Shown here one piece after another: positions 57,657 through 64,000 of a stretch of DNA of 64,000 bases (position 1 is the stretch's first letter; every line of letters begins with the position of its first letter). The notes below the pieces were generated by a model. The model saw only the letters and a list, made by a program, of their open reading frames with translations. It ran no database searches and was not told the DNA's origin. Source of the DNA: Pseudomonas monsensis (lineage in GTDB: Bacteria; Pseudomonadota; Gammaproteobacteria; Pseudomonadales; Pseudomonadaceae); contig NZ_CP077087.1 of NCBI RefSeq assembly GCF_014268495.2, positions 5,778,501 to 5,842,500 on the forward strand, read 5' to 3'. Made by a program: the position numbers and the translations under genes.

Positions 57657-57699
57657 GCAAATGAAAGGAATTGGGCAGCCACCTGCTGCCCAATCACCC

Positions 57700-58512
57700 T
57701 CACGGATAACTGAACGACTTCACCAACGTCAACTCCCCCACCGCCCGCATCGGCACCACAAACGTCTCCATCTTCTCGCTCGGCGTGCCTTCCTCGGTAA
57801 TCACCGTCACCTGCGCCGTGGTCAACGCCTGCGCCGCCTCTTCTCCACCCTCATCATCCCCGCGATAGCCACCGCCGAAATAATTCACATACACCAGATA
57901 CTGCCCCTTGATCGGCGCCGGCATGGCGAAGATTTCCGGGCCGTAGCCGGTGGTGACGTCGACGTCGAGCGCTGCGCCGTTGGCGGCGGTGCGGTCGCCG
58001 TACCAGATGTGCGCGCCATCCGGGGTGACGAGGTGCAGGTCAAGGTCGGTGCCGTCACTGTCCCACGACAGCAATACGCGCAGTTTCGCCGGGGTGGCGC
58101 CGCCGCTGGTGTTGAGGAACTGGGTGCGGTGGCGTTGCTGGCCGTCGGGGCTGCGCACTTCGACGCTGTTGCTGCCGTTGGGGAAGGAAAAGGGGCGGTC
58201 GAAGCGGCCGCTGTCGTCGATTTTCAGCGGCATGCTGACGCCGTTGACGATTAGGCGACCGGGTTCGTTGTTCTTTGGCGTGGCCTTGATCTGGCCGCTG
58301 ATGCGGGCGGTGTTGGCCTGGCCGAGCGGGGTGTTGACCGACGAGGCCGGGTAGTTGACGGTTTGGCGGAAGCTTTCGCCCTCGCCTTCGGGGGCGCCAC
58401 TGCGCCAGCCACCGATCGGGGTGTCGAGTTTGACGCCGTCGGCAGCCATCACCGGCGATAACGCGGTCAACGTGCAGAGCAACAGCAAGACCTGTGGATA
58501 ACGGAGTGTCAT
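57700..58512 (-). CDS. yfaP: DUF2135 (YfaP-like) secreted protein
   Basis: A 270-residue exported protein with signal peptide MTLRYPQVLLLLCTLTALSPVMA. The DUF2135 domain covers roughly 140-265, with LRVLLSWDSDGTDLDLHLVTPDGAHIWYG as the recognisable block. YVNYFGGGY and VTVITEEGTPSEKMETF follow. It is the last gene of an operon with the DUF2300 protein and the alpha-2-macroglobulin, as in the yfaS-T-Q-P cluster of E. coli and the mag cluster of P. aeruginosa. Only 3 bases separate it from the upstream gene. Its role in the macroglobulin complex is not known. Confidence 0.88.
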   Translation of the reverse strand: MTLRYPQVLLLLCTLTALSPVMAADGVKLDTPIGGWRSGAPEGEGESFRQTVNYPASSVNTPLGQANTARISGQIKATPKNNEPGRLIVNGVSMPLKIDDSGRFDRPFSFPNGSNSVEVRSPDGQQRHRTQFLNTSGGATPAKLRVLLSWDSDGTDLDLHLVTPDGAHIWYGDRTAANGAALDVDVTTGYGPEIFAMPAPIKGQYLVYVNYFGGGYRGDDEGGEEAAQALTTAQVTVITEEGTPSEKMETFVVPMRAVGELTLVKSFSYP

Positions 58513-58515
58513 GGT

Positions 58516-60135
58516 CTATTCCAGCAAGAGGTGACGGGCGAGCCCTTCGATGTAGGTTTCATCCTGGCCATTGGGATGTGCTTCAAAGGCCAGGTGCAGG
58601 TATTCGTGCGTCAGGTCGAGGCGATCCTGCAACGTCAGCACGCCGCGCACGTAAATGCGCTGGCGCTCGCGATCGACAAACGGGCGGCCAAACGCCAGTT
58701 TGCACACGGCGAAGGTGCTGACTTCGTTGTAGCCGGTTTCGCTTTCCAGCGTCGGACGCCAGCCGCGACGCTGCTTTTGCAGCCAGTCCTGCGCGGCGGG
58801 CAGTGCTTCGCAGGAAGCGACCGGGTTGTCCCAACGACTGAGGCTGGCGCGTGGATAGGCGTGCAGCAAAATGGCGTCGTAGCGCTGACCGGCGTTGGCT
58901 TGTTCGACGGCTTGTTGCCAGGCGAGCTTGTCCGGGCCGGGTTGATCGGAGTGATAGGTGACGGTGCTGCCGGCCAGTACCAGATCCGCCGTCCACGCCG
59001 CGATGTTGCGTGACTCGGCCGAAGCTGGACGCGGGGCGACGCGCTGGCGGTTGCTGCTGTCGTCGATGCTCAGGCAATCGCCGTTGCGCGTGGCGTTTTG
59101 CAGCAGATACGTGCGGATCGCCACGGCCAGCGCCTTGGCCGCTTCTGCAGGTTCCGGTTTGGCTTCGCGCTCAAGGACGCGGGCGACGTATTCTTCGCGA
59201 TCGAGCCGGGCGACCAGTTTGTCGTTGAGCAGAAACAGTTCACCGGCGCTGTGGATATCCAGCGCATTGCCATTGGCGAATTCGACGCGGTAGTCGCCTT
59301 GCAACGGGCCGGACGTCACCACCCGCTCGCCCGCCAAGACCCGCGCCAGCGGATAACGCGAGAACAGACCGACTTCGACACAACGCCCAGCCTCCACCGG
59401 CCATGCCGCTGGCAACACCGTCGACAATGCCTGACCGTACTGTCGCAGAACCATCTGACTGGTGCCGCGCCCGCCAGCCCAGACCGGCGCACCGTCCGCC
59501 GTCCAACCGGCGAAACCACCCTGGCGCGACTGCGGGTCCTGATCGCCGAGCCAGCTCCAGGTCTTCACCCGCAAGCGCCCGCCCAGCTCACCGACGACAT
59601 TGCCGTCCGCCGCGTTCAGTACCACGTCGAGTAATACGCGGCGCATCTGATCCTGCGCCGGCAGCACCGCCAACACCTTCAGCAACTCAGCCACGGAAAC
59701 CCGCGTAGCCGGTTGCACCGACGGTAAGTCGAGCAACCACGACGGCGCCTGCCGCGCCTGCCAATACGTGCGCCAATCGGCAGAAGCGATGCCCAGCCGC
59801 GCCGGCTCAAAGTACAACCCGCAGGATTTCACCAACGCCTGATCACGTTCGATCTTGCCGCCCGCCGAGCAGCAATAAACCTCTTCCTTCGACTGCCCGC
59901 GACATTCATACGCGGGCTCGCGCACACCGGTATCCACCAGCCATGCATAGACGAACAATTTCCACAGGCTGCCCAGCGGTGTATCCAGCGTCGCCGGCAA
60001 GGGCTCGCGGGCGATCAGTTGCGTGTGATTCAACGACAACAACTCGCCCTTATAGGCCACGCGCAACGGCTCATCCTGCGCCGTCGCCAGCGCAGGTATC
60101 ACACACATCAGCAGCCACAGCAGCGGCCGGTTCAT
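58516..60135 (-). CDS. yfaQ: DUF2300 (YfaQ-like) periplasmic protein
   Basis: A 539-residue exported protein with signal peptide MNRPLLWLLMCVIPALATA. The N-terminal half (LDTPLGSLWKLFVYAWLVDTG) is reminiscent of serine penicillin-recognising folds, with an S-x-W-K at 55-58. The middle (YVARVLEREAKPEPAEAAKALAVAIRTYLL) resembles SpoIID-type murein-associated domains. Near the C-terminus LTHEYLHLAFEAHPNGQDETYIEGLARH contains HEYLH, a possible zinc site. These resemblances are by eye. It lies 1 base after the macroglobulin gene and 3 bases before the YfaP-like gene, so the three are cotranscribed. Confidence 0.82.
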   Translation of the reverse strand: MNRPLLWLLMCVIPALATAQDEPLRVAYKGELLSLNHTQLIAREPLPATLDTPLGSLWKLFVYAWLVDTGVREPAYECRGQSKEEVYCCSAGGKIERDQALVKSCGLYFEPARLGIASADWRTYWQARQAPSWLLDLPSVQPATRVSVAELLKVLAVLPAQDQMRRVLLDVVLNAADGNVVGELGGRLRVKTWSWLGDQDPQSRQGGFAGWTADGAPVWAGGRGTSQMVLRQYGQALSTVLPAAWPVEAGRCVEVGLFSRYPLARVLAGERVVTSGPLQGDYRVEFANGNALDIHSAGELFLLNDKLVARLDREEYVARVLEREAKPEPAEAAKALAVAIRTYLLQNATRNGDCLSIDDSSNRQRVAPRPASAESRNIAAWTADLVLAGSTVTYHSDQPGPDKLAWQQAVEQANAGQRYDAILLHAYPRASLSRWDNPVASCEALPAAQDWLQKQRRGWRPTLESETGYNEVSTFAVCKLAFGRPFVDRERQRIYVRGVLTLQDRLDLTHEYLHLAFEAHPNGQDETYIEGLARHLLLE

Positions 60136-60136
60136 G

Positions 60137-63100
60137 TCAGTTGACCGTGACCTGACCGAGGGCGGCTTTCGCTTCCTGGGCCTGATGCTGCGGCGCGTAG
60201 ACCTGAGTGAAACGCACCGGCGGCAGGTTGAACTGGCCCTTCTGTGAGAAACGCACCAGATGGCGCAGACGCAACTCGCCGCTCAGCGCATCGACCGGCA
60301 CCGCGTAGGCCAGTTGCCCCGGCTCGAAGCGCGCCTTCTCCAGCGCGGTCGGCTCGGTGCCGTCCTTGCCCTGCAACTTGATACCCCACGTCGTGCGCTC
60401 GACATCGGCGCCGGGTGGCAGCGGTACTTCGAGCATGCCGTAGCGCAGCGGTTTGGGTGCTTTGCTGGTGAGGATTACTTCGTCCAGGTACAGGCTGTCG
60501 CTGGACAGCGGTTTAGTGCCGACCGGCTCCAGCTTGAAGGTGAACGCTTCGTCGCCCGGCACCAGTCGCGACAGGCGCCGGGTGATGGTCACGGCCATTG
60601 GATCGACCGCCGGTTGCCGGGTCTGGAAACTCAGCGCCGCGCGCAGCGGACGCTCTTGCGTACCGGACACCGTCAACACGCTCGGCACCGGTGTCGCACC
60701 CTGCCACGTCCAGAACATCTCACCGGTTGCACCGTAGTTTTTCTTCCAGCCTTCACCCGGCGTCAGTGCGATGGTCGGCGAAGCCTGGGTGATGCTGCGT
60801 TGCAACCAGCTCAGCGCCAGGGCGCGTTCGAGGGTCGATTGTTGTGGCAGCAGACGTTGCAACAACGCCGTCGCCCGCGCCTGATCGAACGGCTGCAGTG
60901 ACAGGTTCAGCGCTTCGGCAAACGGCTGCGAACTGACCGCCAGACGCTGTTGCGCCGCACCGACCTGACGATTGAACGCCTCCGGCAGCGCCACTTTCGC
61001 CTGGGTCGCCAGCGACGCGGTCAACACCCGCGCCGCCGCCAGACCGAGCGCCGAGTCCGGGTCGCTCATCACCAGGCTGTCTTCGCCAGCGCCCATCAGG
61101 GTTTCGGCGTTGCCCTCACCGGCCTTGGCCAGATCCTCCATCAGACCGCTGAGCAAGGTGTTCACCGGCAAATGCATCTGCTTGGCAAACGACAGAATCA
61201 GCGCCCGTTGCAGCAATGGCGTGTTCGGCGCTTGCTTGGCGTACACCTCCAGCACGCGCTGCCAGTGCTCCGGCGGCAGGGTCAGCTCCAGCACCTGACT
61301 GGCGTTCCAGTCGGCGTAGTAGGCATAGGCAGTAAGGAACGCATCCGGCTCGCCGTCATAACCCCACCAGGTGAAGCTCGCCGACGGCCCGGCCATTTGC
61401 ACCAGACGCAGCCGGCTGTTCTGCATGATCAGACGCAAGCGATCACGGATCTGCGGGCTCGACGCCAGCGATGGATAAGCAATGCTCAGCGGCAGCAAAC
61501 GGCTGGCGGTCTGCTCAACGCCGCCGTACGGGTAGCTCAGCAGATCATCAAGGGCGGAACGGAACAACGCTTGCGGACTGTCATCCAGACGCAGGCGAAT
61601 GTCGGTGGCGTCGGCTGGCAGGCTCAGCGGGGTATCGCCGCTGGCGACGTCGAGGCTTTGGGTTTGCGTGACTTGCCAGCCATCACCGGTGGCGCTCAGG
61701 CGCACGGCCAAAGCGTCAGCGGTTTTGCCGTCCTGCACCAGTTCGGCAGTCAACTCCCCCGCGGCCAGGGCGAACGCCGGCAGCGGCAGATAGTTGATGC
61801 CGTTGTTCAGAGTTACCGGCAGGCGTTGTTCGGCGCCGGCGTAATGGGTGACCAGCTCAGCCTTGACCGGTTTCTCGGCCTGACTGAAGGCGAATACGCC
61901 GAGTTGCGGCTGATCGCCCTTACGGAATGTGCTCGGCCCGCTCCACTTCAGGTACAGCGGTTTTTCCGAACGGACGAACTGCTTCTTCTGCCCGACCTGA
62001 CCGTCATCGGCAATGGCCCGCGCGGTGATGCGCCAGCGAGTCAGTGAGTCCGGCATCTTGAAGGTGAAACGGGTTTTGCCGTCAGCACCGGTGAGCAACT
62101 CTGGCTGCCAGGCGGCGGTGTCGACGTCTTCACGACGCGGACGCTCCAACACTTTCACTCCGCGTTCACTGCGGTTGGCCTTGCCCGGCGCGCCAGGGCT
62201 GCCCGGCAACGCGACGTCGTAACTGATGAACGACAGGCTGGCGCTGGTGCGCACGTTGTTGCGACGCGGGTGATAGAAGAACTGGTCAATGGTCGGCGCG
62301 ACTTCCGGTTGCAGCGCATAGACCATTTCATCGACCACGCTGACGGTCAGGTGCGCCGGCACCGCTTTGCCGGCGAACTGGGTGGTCAGGTCGACGGTGA
62401 CGGTTTCGCCCGGCTGATACACCGCCTTGTCGGTGCTGATTGCCACGTCGATTTGCGGCGCGACCACCTTGATCCCGGCGTTCTGGAAGCTGTACTGACC
62501 GCCCTTGGTGTACAGCACCGAGAAGGTCAGGTTCGGCGCGAAGTTGTCCTTCACCGGAATGCGTGCGCGGTATTGGGTGTCACTGAGTTTTTCCAGCTTC
62601 AGCCAGTCGCCGCCCTTGGCCAGCAGCGCGGTGGCTTCGACCTTGTCGCGCTCCAGCGACAGCAGTGCATCGCTGACCGGCTCCGGGAACGTGATCAGCG
62701 CCAGCGCTTCATCGCCGGCCTTGTACTCGGGCTTGTCGAGGACGATTTCCACAGTGCCCGGCACCGCTTTGACGCCCTCACCCGTGACCGAATGGCCGGT
62801 GGCGCCGAGGACGCGACCGTGCTGATCTTTCAGCGTCAGGTTGTAAGTGCCCGGACGTTCGAAGGTGATGCTGAAGCCCTTGTCCGTCGCCGCCAGTTTG
62901 CCTTCACCGGTGCTCTGGTCTTCCAGACGCACCCAGCCGTAACTGCTCGGGGTCACTGCTTTGCTCTGCTCGCTGCCGCCCTCGTTGGCGTAGCTGAACG
63001 CGACTTTGTCGTTGACCGCGCTGAAACGTTGCGGCGCGTTCAAACGGAAGCTCGCGGCGCCACGATCAATGAGGATTTCCTTGGTGGTCTTGACCCGATA

Positions 63101-64000
63101 CGCCGCACCATCGCTGGCGAATACGGTAAGCATGTAGCGGCTCGGTTTGTCGGCGGCCGGCAAGTCGAGGGTCGCATTGCCCTTGCTGTCGGTGGTCAGT
63201 TCAGTGCTGGTCAGTTCCACCGGGAATTGCCCGAGGTATTGCAGCTCGTTATCGACCATCGACAATTGCTGGGCACGCAGGCTCAGGGTCAGTTTGGCGT
63301 TGGCCACCGGTTTGCCGTCCGGGTAGAGCAGCACCAGGCTGCCTTTGACCGGCTCGCCGGTGCGGTAATCCTGTTTGGCCAGGTTCAGCGAAATCTCGAA
63401 GTGCGGCTTGATGTACTCGGCGACACGGAAAGCACTGCTGTAAGCCTGATCCTTATAGTTGAAACGGATCTCGTAACCACCGGCCACGGCGTTGTCCGGC
63501 AGCTGGAAACGGCCTTGGGTGCCGGCCTTGGAATCGAGTTTCAGGTCGAGGTGCTGCAGCTCGGTGCCAGTAGCGTCGAGCACGCTGACGGTGACATCCG
63601 CCGCGCCAGGCAACACCGAATCCCGCGCATTCTTGAACTCGCGACCAACGATTTTCAGCGACACCCAGTCTCCCGGGCGATACAGCGGCCGGTCGGTGAA
63701 GGCATAGAGTTTGGTGTCGTAGATTTCGCTGTCGTAATAGAAGTTCTCGGAGACGAACACTCCGCCCTCTTCGTCTTCGCCGATCACGAACGAACGCTCG
63801 GGGCTGACGTGTTTCAGGCGCAACAAACCATCGGCATCGGTGGCGCCGCTGCTCATCACACCGAGGCCGTCGGTCCACAGCACGTTGACCTTCGGCACCG
63901 AACTGCCTTCGTGTTTGCGCGCGGCCCAGACCAGCAATTCATCACCGGCAATCTTGCTCACCGCCACGGTGTTGGAAACGAAGACCATGGTGGTCGCGCG
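60137..64000 (-). CDS. yfaS: Bacterial alpha-2-macroglobulin, YfaS/MagD type (N-terminus beyond the right edge)
   Basis: At least 1287 residues with no stop or certain start before the edge, so the gene continues past 64000. Macroglobulin blocks include YAFTDRPLYRPGDWVSLKIVGR, VSVVDEMVYAL, the ANPDSLTRW-like FKMPDSLTRWRITARAIADDG and KWSGPSTFRKGDQP. At the place where thioester macroglobulins carry C-x-E-Q this protein reads G-G-V-E-Q (61511-61522), so the reactive cysteine is missing. This is the known second class of bacterial macroglobulins, encoded in a multi-gene operon without PBP1C. It probably traps proteases in the periplasm. The DUF2300 and DUF2135 genes follow directly. Confidence 0.92.
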   Translation of the reverse strand, partial: RATTMVFVSNTVAVSKIAGDELLVWAARKHEGSSVPKVNVLWTDGLGVMSSGATDADGLLRLKHVSPERSFVIGEDEEGGVFVSENFYYDSEIYDTKLYAFTDRPLYRPGDWVSLKIVGREFKNARDSVLPGAADVTVSVLDATGTELQHLDLKLDSKAGTQGRFQLPDNAVAGGYEIRFNYKDQAYSSAFRVAEYIKPHFEISLNLAKQDYRTGEPVKGSLVLLYPDGKPVANAKLTLSLRAQQLSMVDNELQYLGQFPVELTSTELTTDSKGNATLDLPAADKPSRYMLTVFASDGAAYRVKTTKEILIDRGAASFRLNAPQRFSAVNDKVAFSYANEGGSEQSKAVTPSSYGWVRLEDQSTGEGKLAATDKGFSITFERPGTYNLTLKDQHGRVLGATGHSVTGEGVKAVPGTVEIVLDKPEYKAGDEALALITFPEPVSDALLSLERDKVEATALLAKGGDWLKLEKLSDTQYRARIPVKDNFAPNLTFSVLYTKGGQYSFQNAGIKVVAPQIDVAISTDKAVYQPGETVTVDLTTQFAGKAVPAHLTVSVVDEMVYALQPEVAPTIDQFFYHPRRNNVRTSASLSFISYDVALPGSPGAPGKANRSERGVKVLERPRREDVDTAAWQPELLTGADGKTRFTFKMPDSLTRWRITARAIADDGQVGQKKQFVRSEKPLYLKWSGPSTFRKGDQPQLGVFAFSQAEKPVKAELVTHYAGAEQRLPVTLNNGINYLPLPAFALAAGELTAELVQDGKTADALAVRLSATGDGWQVTQTQSLDVASGDTPLSLPADATDIRLRLDDSPQALFRSALDDLLSYPYGGVEQTASRLLPLSIAYPSLASSPQIRDRLRLIMQNSRLRLVQMAGPSASFTWWGYDGEPDAFLTAYAYYADWNASQVLELTLPPEHWQRVLEVYAKQAPNTPLLQRALILSFAKQMHLPVNTLLSGLMEDLAKAGEGNAETLMGAGEDSLVMSDPDSALGLAAARVLTASLATQAKVALPEAFNRQVGAAQQRLAVSSQPFAEALNLSLQPFDQARATALLQRLLPQQSTLERALALSWLQRSITQASPTIALTPGEGWKKNYGATGEMFWTWQGATPVPSVLTVSGTQERPLRAALSFQTRQPAVDPMAVTITRRLSRLVPGDEAFTFKLEPVGTKPLSSDSLYLDEVILTSKAPKPLRYGMLEVPLPPGADVERTTWGIKLQGKDGTEPTALEKARFEPGQLAYAVPVDALSGELRLRHLVRFSQKGQFNLPPVRFTQVYAPQHQAQEAKAALGQVTVN

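Overview
The window is a piece of a Pseudomonas chromosome, most likely from the fluorescens group. The proteins read as Pseudomonas orthologues throughout. The gene order from miaB to ppa follows the P. aeruginosa PAO1 order around PA3980 to PA4031 as I remember it. Intergenic spaces carry the paired palindromic REP elements typical of fluorescens-group genomes. No rRNA, tRNA, CRISPR array or intact insertion sequence was seen.

Layout. 1-5.7 kb: end of a DUF1820 gene, then miaB, phoH, ybeY, corC and lnt (tRNA modification, rRNA maturation, lipoprotein acylation). 5.7-14.3 kb: a YdcF-family protein, leuS, lptE, holA, the ribosome-rescue gene arfA, a lytic transglycosylase lipoprotein and an LD-carboxypeptidase. 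14.6-26.0 kb: one long minus-strand run for lipoate and cell-wall elongation (lipA, lipB, DUF493, dacC, rlpA, mltB-type gene, rodA, mrdA, rlmH, rsfS, nadD, proA). 26.2-28.4 kb: a 3-methyladenine glycosylase and a DedA-PAP2 fusion.

28.4-34.1 kb is an accessory insertion between housekeeping genes. It holds a 565-residue protein with a cholera-toxin-like ADP-ribosyltransferase signature, followed by an 1166-residue protein with a hydrophobic, TcdB-pore-like segment and degenerate RTX repeats. I read this as a possible two-gene toxin. 34.1-41.3 kb: a LON-domain protein, lrgB/lrgA-type genes, a MaoC-type hydratase, a MORN-repeat lipoprotein fused to a caspase-like C13 peptidase, an SDR-like protein, and mpl-ubiX-yceK-like. 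41.36-42.22 kb is a tandem array of about eight 101-102 bp units with inverted termini. 42.2-50.1 kb is ethanolamine catabolism: sigma-54 activator (EatR type), aldehyde dehydrogenase, permease, eutB and eutC, with two sigma-54 promoters and a candidate activator site. There are no microcompartment shell genes.

50.2-53.1 kb: a GNAT, dedA, mtfA and ppa. 53.3-57.7 kb is a second accessory patch: a LexA/CI-like repressor with palindromic operators, a truncated Mrr N-terminal domain, an orphan Hcp with a DUF4225-like effector candidate and a convergent small membrane protein, and a DarG antitoxin whose DarT partner survives only as a C-terminal stub. 57.7-64 kb is a minus-strand operon for a bacterial alpha-2-macroglobulin lacking the thioester cysteine, a DUF2300 protein and a DUF2135 protein. 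The macroglobulin gene runs off the right edge.
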